DNA from: JAABTH01 sp964390725
GTDB lineage: Bacteria > Bacillota > Dethiobacteria > DTU022
Reading direction: 5' to 3'
DNA: 64,000 nt
NCBI GenBank assembly: GCA_964390725.1
Contig: CAYMIW010000008.1
Location: 19,515-83,514 of the forward strand
Shown here: in pieces, positions 34,837-43,522 of the stretch
Numbering within the stretch: the first letter of the stretch is position 1
Layout of the letters: each line of letters opens with the position of its first letter
Translations under genes and position numbers: made by a program
Notes under the pieces: generated by a model
The model's input: only the letters and a program-made list of their open reading frames with translations
What the model was told of the DNA's origin: nothing
Database searches by the model: none

Positions 34837-35541
34837 TTACAAACCAAGATATGCTTTCTTAATATTGTCATCCTCAAGCAGAAAATCACAAGCCCCGCTG
34901 GATACAATACTACCGTTTTCCAAAACATAGGCTCGGTCGGCTATTTCGAGGCTTTGTTTAACATTCTGCTCGACCAGGAAAATTGTCAGCCCCTGATCAC
35001 GAAGCATCTTAAGCATCTCGAATGATTCTTTAACCAATTTAGGCGCCATTCCATATGAAAGTTCATCAAACATACCCAGTTTTGGCCCGGACATTAAACA
35101 GCGACCCATGGCCAACATTTGCCTCTCTCCACCGCTAAGGGTTTTTGCCAGCTGTTTTCTTCTTTCTTTCAGCTTGGGAAATGTTTGATATACTTTTTCA
35201 AGCATTTCGTTTTTTTTCTTCCAATTTTCTTTCAGAAATGCTCCCATTTCCAGGTTTTCCTGGATTGACATATCCGGGAAAAGCCTACCTCCCTCAGGCA
35301 GGTAAGAAATCCCCATTTCAACTACGCTGTTTGGTGTAAAACCGGTTATATCATTACCCGTAAATGTTACGCTTCCCGAAGCTGGTTTCATTAATCCTGC
35401 TATGGTGTTCAGCAGAGTCGTTTTTCCTGCGCCGTTTCCTCCGACAAGAGCAACAATTTCTCCCTCTTTGATATTTAAACACACATCCCACAGCACCTGA
35501 ACATTTCCATAGAAAGCGTTTATATTCTTAATTTCCAACAT
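34837..35541 (-). CDS. livF: Liv-type ABC transporter ATP-binding protein LivF
   Basis: One of two ATPases of a branched-chain amino acid-type importer, about 234 residues. Walker A is GGNGAGKTTLLN and the signature is TLSGGERQML. Walker B reads KLGMFDELSYGMAP. The usual DEP after the catalytic Glu is DEL here, and Leu-Gly is Tyr-Gly. The H-loop is VEQNVKQSL, with Gln-Asn in place of the typical His, as is normal for LivF. I start at the ATG at 35541 (MLEIKNINAFYG), after the livG stop. Confidence 0.92.
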   Translation of the reverse strand: MLEIKNINAFYGNVQVLWDVCLNIKEGEIVALVGGNGAGKTTLLNTIAGLMKPASGSVTFTGNDITGFTPNSVVEMGISYLPEGGRLFPDMSIQENLEMGAFLKENWKKKNEMLEKVYQTFPKLKERRKQLAKTLSGGERQMLAMGRCLMSGPKLGMFDELSYGMAPKLVKESFEMLKMLRDQGLTIFLVEQNVKQSLEIADRAYVLENGSIVSSGACDFLLEDDNIKKAYLGL

Positions 35542-35551
35542 AGGCTCTACT

Positions 35552-36274
35552 TCACTCCCCCAGGTAGACTTCGATAACGGCACTGCTATTACAGACATCA
35601 TCCGGACATCCTTCAGCTAGCAGTTTACCGTGATGCAAAACGAGTATCCGTTTGCATATACTCATGATTGCTTTCATTACATGCTCAATCATAATTATAG
35701 TAATACCCCGGTTCTGTATACGCTGGACAAGATCCATAGATTCTGTTACCTCTGTAGGGTTCAATCCAGCCATCAGTTCATCCAGAAGCATCATCTCAGG
35801 CTTGGTTGCCAGGGCGCGCGCTACCTCCACGCGCTTCTGGTTTACAAGAGTTAAACTGCCGGCAATATTATCCTGAATATTTTTAATGCCAACAAAGTCA
35901 ATGCATTCTTCAGCTACTGCAACAGCTTCTTCTTTTGATTGTTTACTATCCGGGGATCCAAAAAGCGAGCCGAGCAGAACATTTTGATATACACTCATTT
36001 CCGGGAAAACCTTTACAGCCTGGAAGGTTCTTACCAACCCCTTGTGGCAGATATAATTAGGCTTTAACCCGACAATATCTTCGTTGTTAAAAATAATTTT
36101 GCCGGAATTTGGGACATAGGTGCCTGCTATCAAATTAAAGAGCGTTGTTTTGCCGGCCCCGTTTGGCCCAATCAAACCCAGCAGCTCACCCTTTTCAACT
36201 TGCAAGTCAACGCCGCCTACCGCAGCCAGTCCGCCAAAATATTTTGTTAAGCCTTCAACTTTTAGTATCTGCAT
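35552..36274 (-). CDS. livG: Liv-type ABC transporter ATP-binding protein LivG
   Basis: A 240-residue ATPase. Walker A is GPNGAGKTTLFNLIAG, and the H-loop is IMIEHVMKAI. Walker B is MMLLDELMAGLNP. The signature region SLTLVNQKRVEVARAL lacks the canonical LSGGQ and its Gly, a form seen in a LivG subfamily. It shares the DEL variant with LivF. It overlaps livM by 20 bases, so translation is coupled. Confidence 0.92.
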   Translation of the reverse strand: MQILKVEGLTKYFGGLAAVGGVDLQVEKGELLGLIGPNGAGKTTLFNLIAGTYVPNSGKIIFNNEDIVGLKPNYICHKGLVRTFQAVKVFPEMSVYQNVLLGSLFGSPDSKQSKEEAVAVAEECIDFVGIKNIQDNIAGSLTLVNQKRVEVARALATKPEMMLLDELMAGLNPTEVTESMDLVQRIQNRGITIIMIEHVMKAIMSICKRILVLHHGKLLAEGCPDDVCNSSAVIEVYLGE

Positions 36275-37238
36275 TTTCCCCTCCTGGACTTCCCGACCTT
36301 AACTTCTTAATAATATAGGCAAATAATTTCTGGAACAAACCGATGATTCCATTCGGCAGGTAGATAATTGTAATCACCATGATCGTTCCGAAAATTAGCA
36401 TGTAGTAATAGGGAAATCTGGTAACCAGAATTTCCTGCAGGTATGTGAATATCGACGCACCCAAAATCGGACCCAAAAGGCTTCCCATACCGCCGAATAT
36501 AGCCATCAGGGTAGGCAGGAATGAGTAAAAAGCATCAAAGGCGATATAAGGATCAATAAAACCCCACCGTGTTGCCATTGCCGTTCCGGCAACGCCGGCA
36601 AACAGTGCGCTGATAGCAAAGGTCATAACTTTAACCCTTACTACATTAATACCTATATGAACAGCGGCATCCTCGCTGCTGCCGATGCTTGATAGGGCAA
36701 GCCCGTATTTTGAACGTTTGATCAAGTACATAGTGATCAATAATATAGCCAGAGTGCTTAGCAAAACATAGAAAACAGTAACATTGTCCACCCTTGTTAC
36801 AAACTGGCCCCTCGTACCGATTATATTTACCTCAATCCAGGATACAACGTGCTTGATCAATTCAACCAGGCCAAAAGTAAAGATGGCAAAGTATACGCCC
36901 CGTAGACGCAAAGTAATCGTTCCGACTCCGTAGGCAAGAAGAAAGCTTGCCAGGCCGCCGGTTAACACCAACAAACCTATCGGGAGGTAGTCGCCTAGAA
37001 GCGCTGCATTATAAATGCCTACTCCAAAAAATGCGGCAGTAGCCAGGGAAGTATATCCGGTCGGACCGGAAAACATGCTCCAGCTTAAAGAAAGAATTAC
37101 ATACATAATGATCGAACTGAGCAAAATTATAGTGTAAGTCCTGGCATATGAGGGTGCAAAAGCTAAAATCAGAAAAAATGCAACAGCCAGAGCCATTACC
37201 AAATGATTTTTATGTTTATCAAACCAGGCTAGATTCAT
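36255..37238 (-). CDS. livM: Liv-type ABC transporter permease LivM
   Basis: A 327-residue membrane protein with about nine predicted helices, of the LivM/BPD_transp_2 family. It contains WSMFSGPTGYTSLATAAFFGVGIY, the cytoplasmic coupling segment IKRSKYGLALSSIGSSEDAA, and IFGGMGSLLGPILGA. It pairs with LivH to form the pore. It starts four bases after the livH stop. Confidence 0.92.
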   Translation of the reverse strand: MNLAWFDKHKNHLVMALAVAFFLILAFAPSYARTYTIILLSSIIMYVILSLSWSMFSGPTGYTSLATAAFFGVGIYNAALLGDYLPIGLLVLTGGLASFLLAYGVGTITLRLRGVYFAIFTFGLVELIKHVVSWIEVNIIGTRGQFVTRVDNVTVFYVLLSTLAILLITMYLIKRSKYGLALSSIGSSEDAAVHIGINVVRVKVMTFAISALFAGVAGTAMATRWGFIDPYIAFDAFYSFLPTLMAIFGGMGSLLGPILGASIFTYLQEILVTRFPYYYMLIFGTIMVITIIYLPNGIIGLFQKLFAYIIKKLRSGSPGGENADTKS

Positions 37239-37242
37239 TTTT

Positions 37243-38112
37243 CTACCTCCCCATGATGCCAGCCGGTTTAACCAGCAACAAGATCATAAACACAAAGAAA
37301 TAAGCAGCCATTGTTAATCCCGGTTCAAAAGCATTGACGATACTGCCTAGCATACCTAATATGAATCCACCGATTAAACTACCCGAGATACTGCCCAGGC
37401 CACCAAGCACAACAACAATAATAGCGATAACTGTATACTGTAGACCCATGGTTGTTTGTATTGGGTAGACCATGCTGAGCAAAACACCGGCAAACCCTGC
37501 CATCAAAGCCCCGATAGCAAAACAAAGAGCCAGCATTTTATTAATTTCAACACCCATTAGTCCCGCAGCATCAGGATCCTGTGCTGATGCCCTGATTGCT
37601 TTACCAATACGGGTATGGGTCAGGAATAGGTAAAATAAAAGACATATAGCAACAGCAAAAGCCAGCAGAACCAGGCGGTTGGCTGAAAAACGTATGCTGC
37701 CCAGGTAAACTGAATAAGCCATGAAAGAATAGCCCTGTATCTGGGTTCCCCAGATTACCATGGCCAGGCTCTGGATGATAAACATAATACCAAAAGCCAG
37801 CAAAATAGAATTTCCTTCAAAGGCAGGTAAAGAGGGCGATCTATCCTTCAAAGTCTTAAACAAAAAGCGATGTACTACATAGCCGACAAAAAATAAAAAA
37901 GGACCTGCTATAGCCAGCGAGTAAAGCGGATTAAGCAGGTGATTTGTAAACAACATCCAGGTGATAAAAGCGCCAACCATGATAAATTCTCCGTGGGCAA
38001 TATTCAATATACGCGCTACACCGTACTGCATACTGAGCCCGACAGAGATCAGGGCATATATGCCCCCCATGATCAGCCCAGTGATAATTATGTTTAAAAC
38101 CGCAGTTGTCAT
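37243..38112 (-). CDS. livH: Liv-type ABC transporter permease LivH
   Basis: The second permease, 289 residues with about eight helices. Typical segments are GGIYALISVGLSMQYGVARI, NIAHGEFIMVGAF, the coupling segment TRIGKAIRASAQDPDAAGLMG and VLGGLGSISGSLIGG. The ATG at 38112 lies eight bases after AGGAG; the longer frame from 38145 has no site. Confidence 0.93.
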   Translation of the reverse strand: MTTAVLNIIITGLIMGGIYALISVGLSMQYGVARILNIAHGEFIMVGAFITWMLFTNHLLNPLYSLAIAGPFLFFVGYVVHRFLFKTLKDRSPSLPAFEGNSILLAFGIMFIIQSLAMVIWGTQIQGYSFMAYSVYLGSIRFSANRLVLLAFAVAICLLFYLFLTHTRIGKAIRASAQDPDAAGLMGVEINKMLALCFAIGALMAGFAGVLLSMVYPIQTTMGLQYTVIAIIVVVLGGLGSISGSLIGGFILGMLGSIVNAFEPGLTMAAYFFVFMILLLVKPAGIMGR

Positions 38113-38148
38113 TGCTCCAACTCCTGTCCGGACATTCTTATACAAGAT

Positions 38149-38220
38149 AGGCTGCCTTCTCGGTATTACCTCTCCGGTTTTAAACCGGGAGGCTGGAGTA
38201 AACTACCCATCAGGCAGCCT
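38149..38220 (-). repeat. Long imperfect hairpin between livK and livH
   Basis: AGGCTGCC (38149-38156) pairs with GGCAGCCT (38213-38220). The enclosed 56 bases hold an inner stem with CTCCGG and AAACCGGGAG arms, one base bulged. It lies right after the binding-protein gene on the transcribed strand and has no T-run in that direction. It may protect livK mRNA and lower permease expression, as intercistronic hairpins do in many binding-protein operons. Confidence 0.6.
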
Positions 38221-38271
38221 GATTTTTACTGATTATGATCTGTCTGTTTCTTATATAATCGAATTACTGTT

Positions 38272-39528
38272 TTACCAGGCAGGCTTGGGAATCACCGGAT
38301 CTGCCGTGGCTTTATCTGCCGGGGCAATCACTTCAAATTTTCCGTTGACCCATTGACCAACCTGACCTTCATAGCATTCGGCAGGTACAGCGCCGTTTTC
38401 AAACCAAACAGTGCCCATTACAGTTTCAAACCGTTCCTCACTGATAACGTCTTTAATTACATCATGATCAAGGGTACCGGCTTTTTCAATAGCCTGCTCC
38501 AGGATCTCCAGGGAAGCATAATACGGCAGGTGACCCCACCAATCAAACAGGTCTTCGCCTCCATAGTAATCAACAAACATATCGTAGAATTCCGCTGCCT
38601 CGGGAGAGCTCTTTTCATTCCAGGCTCCCCAACCCATAATTCCTTCAACCATGGGTCCGAAAATACCGGGGAAGAACTGGAAGTTTGCTCCAGGTCCCAG
38701 TAAAAGTACATCGGGGTTATAACCCATTTCAATACACTGCCCGACAAGCAGGAAGTTCTGATCGGGATAGGCAAAACAAAGCAGCGCGTCTACATCGGAC
38801 GCCATTGCTTCGCTTATAATTGAAGACATGTCGTCAATTTCAGGCGGGACGCTTCTGGAGAAGGCAACTTCAATCCCATTTACTTCCAGCAAGGGAACTG
38901 CATCGCCGGAATACTCAATGCCGTGCTGATCGGCAATGAAAATTATTGCTGCTGACTCAACACCGTTAGCAGCAAGCATATCAACCATTGCCGGGACCTG
39001 GTGAGTAGCGTGGTTTAATATTGAAAAGAAGTAAGGCAGGCGGGCCATTAAAGGTTCAAGTTCTTTTGCTCCACCTTCGGCACCCATCAGGATGTAGCCG
39101 TGCTGGCTGGTCAATTCAGCCGCTGTCTTCAGAAAAGCGGTGCTGACCGGGGGAAGAAGGAAATCAACCTCATCTTCAACAATCAGCCTTTCCATGAGCC
39201 TGGTCATTGTTCCCATGTCCGAGGTGTCATCATAAATAAGCAGCTCAACGGGCAATTGTTTTCCATACTCTTCCACATAAATGCCGCCCCGCTCATTTAC
39301 CTTGTCAGCCCACATGCGGTACATTGGTCCGAATGCCGATTCATCAAATACGGCATAAACACCGGATTGTGAACGGACACCACCAAAGACCAAAACTTCT
39401 TTATCTGTATCAATAGGTGCTGCGCCTTCATCCTGGTCGGGAGCTGCATCTCCGCCGCATCCTGTTATCATCAAGGGCAAAACCAGAAAACATACAACCA
39501 AAAGCGCTAAAAATACTTTTTTAGTCAT
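38272..39528 (-). CDS. livK: Liv-type ABC transporter substrate-binding lipoprotein
   Basis: A 418-residue exported protein. A lipoprotein signal ends in MITGCGG, with the lipidated Cys at about 24, then an acidic linker. The mature part has the type I periplasmic-binding fold (Peripla_BP_6): SQSGVYAVFDESA, RLIVEDEVDFLLPPVSTAF and AAIIFIADQHG. The ligand cannot be read; such proteins bind amino acids, amides, urea or aromatic acids. It is the first gene of the transporter operon, with a TTGACA promoter. Confidence 0.9.
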   Translation of the reverse strand: MTKKVFLALLVVCFLVLPLMITGCGGDAAPDQDEGAAPIDTDKEVLVFGGVRSQSGVYAVFDESAFGPMYRMWADKVNERGGIYVEEYGKQLPVELLIYDDTSDMGTMTRLMERLIVEDEVDFLLPPVSTAFLKTAAELTSQHGYILMGAEGGAKELEPLMARLPYFFSILNHATHQVPAMVDMLAANGVESAAIIFIADQHGIEYSGDAVPLLEVNGIEVAFSRSVPPEIDDMSSIISEAMASDVDALLCFAYPDQNFLLVGQCIEMGYNPDVLLLGPGANFQFFPGIFGPMVEGIMGWGAWNEKSSPEAAEFYDMFVDYYGGEDLFDWWGHLPYYASLEILEQAIEKAGTLDHDVIKDVISEERFETVMGTVWFENGAVPAECYEGQVGQWVNGKFEVIAPADKATADPVIPKPAW

Positions 39529-39670
39529 TAACTATACCCCCACTAAAATATTATTTTCATGCGATTATTTTCATTCAGATATCCGATTTTTAAAGAACTT
39601 AAATTTGGCCTCCTTTCTGTAGTATTGATACGCATTACCAGACAGTATAATTACGAAGAAATAGATTTTG

Positions 39671-39709
39671 TATATATATATATATATATTATATGCAGTA
39701 TTTTGTCAA
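39671..39709 (-). promoter_or_regulatory. livK promoter whose -10 lies in a TA dinucleotide repeat
   Basis: A perfect TTGACA (39704-39709, minus strand) is followed after 17 bp by TATATA (39681-39686), inside an uninterrupted TA run (39671-39689). A better-looking TATAAT lies only 10 bp from the -35 and is probably not used. The rest of the 314-bp gap 39529-39842 holds only the terminator at 39790-39832. Confidence 0.65.
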
Positions 39710-39789
39710 ACTTAATTTTTCAAATTAATCAGCTTAAAAAATACAAAATATAAATTTCACAAATATCTTAATTTATGTTAACAACTCTA

Positions 39790-39832
39790 ATGAAAAAGGG
39801 GATGATTAAAAAATAATCATCCCCTTTTTCAT
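39790..39832 (-). terminator. Strong terminator after the DUF2207 gene
   Basis: A 19-bp perfect stem (arms 39790-39808 and 39814-39832) with a 5-base loop. The U-rich end of the stem comes directly after the GGGGAT core. It ends the lemA-DUF2207 transcript eleven bases after the stop codon. Confidence 0.88.
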
Positions 39833-39842
39833 ATAACTTTAA

Positions 39843-41678
39843 TTAGCGGGCACCGCCGCCGCCTCCACCGCCTCCACCGCCTCCACCGCCTGAAAAACCC
39901 CCTCCACCGCCGGAACCTGACGATGAAGCAGATTTGAAAGCGTTTTTGAAGGATTGTTCCATTGAAGATGTGACGGTATTAAACCGTGACGGGTTTGCCG
40001 CAATTGAACCGTAAGCGGGCCAGGCTACATATTTATTATCTGACAAATCAGGATAAACCAGCTTCAACTGCTCCATAACCTCTTTTGCCACATTCAGAAC
40101 TATGGCATAGACAAGATAATGTTCCCATATAACCAGTGAAGGTATTGTGGATTGATCAAGTCGCGAGAAATGCTGCAAGAACTTTTTAAAAGCTTCCCAC
40201 TTGGCATAATGATCCGCTCCAAGTGCAGTGAACCTTTTAAGCATGGTAAAGCCAACCAGGAAGAGCGGGCCGGCGATAACGGCAATCATCCCGGTTATTA
40301 AAATATCAAGCATTATAAAAGGAATACCTATCACGGTCAAAATTATACCGGCGATTATCCCCGGCCAGTAAGTGCCAAGGAAGAATTTGTGTTTATCGGC
40401 ACTTTCTTTTATACTTTCCGTCCAGCTTTTATAAAATTTGTAGGTTTCTTCTTTACTGCGCTTACCAAATTGTTCGATTGCCTGCAAAGTAGTTCCTTCA
40501 GATTTAAACGCGCCAACCTTCTCAAAAATAAATGAATACAAAAGCTGTTCGTGTTTTTTTAAAACATCCTTTCCCTCAGCCGGGATTACTTTATAATCTG
40601 TAAATTCACGCTTAATCAGCCTGCCCCGGGTAGCACTGTATTCTTCCAGTCTGAGGTGCCCCCTTCTGGCCAGATCCATTACCGTTGCGGTAAAATCTTC
40701 CGGTCCTGTGCGGCCCTTTCTAACCAGGTAACCGGCTTCAGACGGACTGTATTCAGCGGGAAGCTCACGGTAGTAATCCCCGTTGTATGCATCAGGATGG
40801 CGTCTTGATTTAATAACAGCAGTAATCAACCATCCCAACATGCCAAGCAGAATAACCGGTCCCAGGAAAAAATCTATCCTGGTTACAGTTCTTTTCAGGT
40901 TTGCCTGCCGGGCCCATCTTTCCTCATCTTTTAACATATCCGGCAATCCATCCCGGCCTGTAAAATTGTCAGATCCCGGCACAAGCTCTTTTGGAAATGC
41001 AACCCTTCCTTCCAGGAAAGTACCCGGGGAAAGATCCTCTACTTCCCAGCGGACCGTTGTTGAATCGATCAGACCAACATATCCATGAAGCGGTCCGTGC
41101 CCCCATACCTTTACCTGATCACTTGCTGTTTCTCCAGGAAGATACAGAGTTACAACTGCAGACTCTGTTCGTTGATCCCATTCGTCACCGATAAACTGCC
41201 AGTATATTTCAGCCAGGTCATTATGAACCTGGACAGCATTTGTTACCAGGTAGGATATTGTAAAGGTCCGGTCTTCATTAGAAGCCTCAAAACTCCAGTC
41301 AATAACTACTTCATCGCCTATAGTATCAACATAGTAGATCCCGGGAATATCCTGGGTGCCTGCCGGCATTTGACGGTATAAGTTTCCTTCCTCGCTGACG
41401 ACAACATCAGTAATCGCCGTATTATATTTTAATGGTATGTATAACCATGCGCCCCTGTACCTTCCATCAAACCTAAAAGTTCGTTCTTCAACAACCTTCA
41501 TTGAACCGTCGGGCAGTATTTCAGCTTCAATAAAAACCGTTGGGAAAAAAAATGAACGGTTATCCTGGGCTCCGGCTGTACCTGAAAGGAAGAATATGAT
41601 CAGGAGTGTGATTAAAACAGTAACAGTTGTTAACCCACCTGACCGGTTTACGACAGACCTCTTAAGGTTATTCTTCAT
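39843..41678 (-). CDS. DUF2207 domain membrane protein with Gly-rich tail
   Basis: A 611-residue protein. After a signal-like helix (about 16-37) comes an extracellular beta-rich DUF2207 domain (YRGAWLYIPLKY, VVIDWSFEA), a membrane helix (about 270-287) and a cytoplasmic part. Two more helices lie at about 440-475. The end is a serine-then-glycine tail with a 13-Gly run. Proteins of this type are widespread beside LemA; their function is unknown. It starts 12 bp after lemA, so the two are a unit. Confidence 0.85.
   Translation of the reverse strand: MKNNLKRSVVNRSGGLTTVTVLITLLIIFFLSGTAGAQDNRSFFFPTVFIEAEILPDGSMKVVEERTFRFDGRYRGAWLYIPLKYNTAITDVVVSEEGNLYRQMPAGTQDIPGIYYVDTIGDEVVIDWSFEASNEDRTFTISYLVTNAVQVHNDLAEIYWQFIGDEWDQRTESAVVTLYLPGETASDQVKVWGHGPLHGYVGLIDSTTVRWEVEDLSPGTFLEGRVAFPKELVPGSDNFTGRDGLPDMLKDEERWARQANLKRTVTRIDFFLGPVILLGMLGWLITAVIKSRRHPDAYNGDYYRELPAEYSPSEAGYLVRKGRTGPEDFTATVMDLARRGHLRLEEYSATRGRLIKREFTDYKVIPAEGKDVLKKHEQLLYSFIFEKVGAFKSEGTTLQAIEQFGKRSKEETYKFYKSWTESIKESADKHKFFLGTYWPGIIAGIILTVIGIPFIMLDILITGMIAVIAGPLFLVGFTMLKRFTALGADHYAKWEAFKKFLQHFSRLDQSTIPSLVIWEHYLVYAIVLNVAKEVMEQLKLVYPDLSDNKYVAWPAYGSIAANPSRFNTVTSSMEQSFKNAFKSASSSGSGGGGGFSGGGGGGGGGGGGGAR
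39852..39890 (+). repeat. Tandem 9-bp repeats encoding the Gly tail
   Basis: GCCTCCACC occurs three times in tandem (39861-39887) with degenerate flanking units. On the coding (minus) strand it reads GGTGGAGGC. Slippage here would change only the Gly count. Confidence 0.85.
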
Positions 41679-41689
41679 TTGTTTTTCCT

Positions 41690-42241
41690 TTAAAATTCAA
41701 CTTTTACTGCTTCACGGGCAGCGGCTTCTTCGTCCAGGTTAAAATATTCTTCTTTATGAAAACCAAACATGCCGGCAACTAATACGGTTGGAAAACGCTG
41801 TATGCTGGTATTGTAGGTCATGACAGTATCATTATAGAACTGACGGGAAAAGGCAATTTTTCCCTCTGTATTGGTCAGTTCTTCCTGAAGCTGGCGGAAG
41901 TTGGCATCTGCCTTAAGTTCAGGATAATTTTCGGCTACTGCGAATAAAGTTTTTAAAGCTCCTGACAGCATATTTTCCGCACCGGACTGCTCCTTAACAT
42001 CCTTTGCCTGAATTGCCATATTGCGGGCCTGGGTGACTTTTTCAAAGGTTTCTCTTTCGTGAGTAGCATAACCCTTAACAGTATTTACCAGGTTGGGAAT
42101 TAAATCATAACGCCTTTTTAGTTGAACCTCAATTTGGGCCCATGCATTTTTAATTCTCTGCCTTAAAGTGACCAGGCGGTTGTATATACCGATTAGAGCA
42201 ACAACAATGATAGCTATAATACCTATAATTACCCACACCAT
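41690..42241 (-). CDS. lemA: LemA family protein
   Basis: A protein of 183 residues. An N-terminal membrane helix (residues 2-20) leads into a helical domain: YNRLVTLRQRIKNAWAQIEVQ, LKRRYDLIPNLVNTVKGYA and HERETFEKVTQARN, the LemA signature. The C-terminal FGFHKEEYFNLDEEAA is also typical. The ATG at 42241 is nine bases after AAAGGGAG and is preferred over two upstream in-frame ATGs. Function is unknown; the DUF2207 pairing is common. Confidence 0.93.
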   Translation of the reverse strand: MVWVIIGIIAIIVVALIGIYNRLVTLRQRIKNAWAQIEVQLKRRYDLIPNLVNTVKGYATHERETFEKVTQARNMAIQAKDVKEQSGAENMLSGALKTLFAVAENYPELKADANFRQLQEELTNTEGKIAFSRQFYNDTVMTYNTSIQRFPTVLVAGMFGFHKEEYFNLDEEAAAREAVKVEF

Positions 42242-42344
42242 ACAGTTCATCTCCCTTTCCAATATCTTTGATTTTTAATTGCCGTTGGTAAATATTTCGC
42301 AATCATCTGCGTTTTTCCTGCAACAAGCTTACTGCATCGATGAT

Positions 42345-43313
42345 TTATAGCTGCAGTTCCACAATATCTTCATCTTCCAGGATATACTCGCGGGGGACTG
42401 CCTGCCCGTCAAATTTTGAAGAACCCCAGAGCAAGGCACTCTTTAGGTTTTTAGGGAAATCTTTATGTACCTGCGCAGCAAAGTCAAGCACATTACTGCC
42501 TTTTTTTAAGATAAAGGGCCGTTCCCTGTCTACAGAACGACCCGATGCCTTTCCATAAACCCTGATAATATTCAGGATTTCATATGCTTTTTCTTTTAAA
42601 ACCTCCAAACCTGTTCCATTGTTAGATACTTCAATAAAATCCAACCCGGGCCATAACTCTTTTAATACTTCCAAGTTATCAGAAGCATCAGGGTGGTCTA
42701 CCTTGTTGGCAAGCATCAGGAAAGGTATAGGTGCAATAATAAATCCATCTTCAGACAGATCAATTACTTCACGTTCCTGGAGGATTGTAGTTAACCCTTC
42801 CATCTGTTCAAGACAATCTGCAGTGGATAGATCAATCACAATCATCAACGCATCGGCATCTTTAAAAGTACCGATTAGACCGGCAGGAATATTCTCCCTG
42901 GAAAGAGGCGGAGTATCAACCAGCTGAATGAAGGTATCTTTATAAGGCATCATTCCGCTAACCGGCAAAGCGGTTGCAAAAGGATATTCGGTTATTTTAA
43001 CTTTGGCCCTGGAAAGAAGCCCAACCAAAGATGATTTCCCGCTGTTTGGATACCCGGCTAATACAATCTGTCCTGCTCCCTGCTTTTCTACACCAAAGGG
43101 GTTAAACCCGCTTTTTGTCTTCTTTTTATTCTTACCCTCTTCTTTAAAACGAGCTATTTTTTTCTTGATATCACCCTGCAGGCGCTCGGTACCTTTATGC
43201 TTGGGGATTATAGCCAGCATATCCTGGAGGGCAGCTATTTTATCTTCCGATGTTTGCGCATTTTTATAACGTTCTTCTGCGGCATAATACTGTGGTGTTA
43301 AATTGGCAGGCAA
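42345..43313 (-). CDS. Obg/DRG-like GTPase with C-terminal TGS domain
   Basis: A 322-residue GTPase. It begins MPANLTPQYYAAEERYK, then AGYPNSGKSSLVGLL (G1), an effector region PFATALPVSG, VDTPPLSRE (G3, with Pro-Pro instead of Pro-Gly) and ANKVDHPDA (G4). A TGS domain covers about the last 65 residues (RERPFILKKGSNVLDFAAQVH). The family probably binds ribosomes or RNA; the role is unknown. The TTG at 43313 has AAGGGGGG six bases upstream, and the N-terminus fits homologues; an ATG at 43352 overlaps the probable -10. Confidence 0.88.
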   Translation of the reverse strand: MPANLTPQYYAAEERYKNAQTSEDKIAALQDMLAIIPKHKGTERLQGDIKKKIARFKEEGKNKKKTKSGFNPFGVEKQGAGQIVLAGYPNSGKSSLVGLLSRAKVKITEYPFATALPVSGMMPYKDTFIQLVDTPPLSRENIPAGLIGTFKDADALMIVIDLSTADCLEQMEGLTTILQEREVIDLSEDGFIIAPIPFLMLANKVDHPDASDNLEVLKELWPGLDFIEVSNNGTGLEVLKEKAYEILNIIRVYGKASGRSVDRERPFILKKGSNVLDFAAQVHKDFPKNLKSALLWGSSKFDGQAVPREYILEDEDIVELQL

Positions 43314-43347
43314 TACAGACCCCCCTTGCTTTAACAGGTGCATTTGT

Positions 43348-43356
43348 ATCATAGCA
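43348..43356 (-). promoter_or_regulatory. Extended -10 promoter of the TGS GTPase gene
   Basis: TGCTATGAT on the minus strand, 35-43 bp before the TTG start. No good -35 is seen. The site overlaps an in-frame ATG, which argues against that ATG as the start codon. Confidence 0.45.
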
Positions 43357-43397
43357 CAGATAGAAAAAGATTTGTAGATACCAGAACAATGCCTTTC

Positions 43398-43427
43398 TTG
43401 ACACAGATAACCGCCTAATGCTAAAAT
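43398..43427 (+). promoter_or_regulatory. Sigma-A promoter of tRNA-Val
   Basis: A perfect TTGACA (43398-43403) and TAAAAT (43422-43427) with 18-bp spacing. The tRNA begins 20 bp downstream. Confidence 0.8.
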
Positions 43428-43446
43428 GTTTTTGCAATATAAACAT

Positions 43447-43521
43447 GCGCCTGTAGCTCAGGGGGAGAGCGCTTGCTTGACACGCAAGAGGCCCGTGGTT
43501 CAAAACCACGCAGGCGCACCA
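43447..43521 (+). tRNA. tRNA-Val (anticodon GAC)
   Basis: A 75-nt cloverleaf with encoded CCA. The acceptor arms are GCGCCTG and CAGGCGC, with discriminator A. The D arm has TAGCTCAGGGGGAGAGC. The anticodon stem CTTGC/GCAAG holds the loop TTGACAC, so the anticodon is GAC. The T arm is GTGG-TTCAAAA-CCAC. It is a monocistronic unit with its own promoter and terminator. Confidence 0.97.
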
Positions 43522-43522
43522 G

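Noticed and set aside
39671..39689. TA run as a CRISPR or satellite array
   Set aside because: It is a simple dinucleotide repeat of 19 bp with no spacers. No CRISPR-like regular repeat was seen anywhere in the window.
43447..43521. tRNA-Val as an integration site of a mobile element
   Set aside because: No integrase, no direct repeat of the tRNA 3' end and no foreign-looking genes lie nearby.
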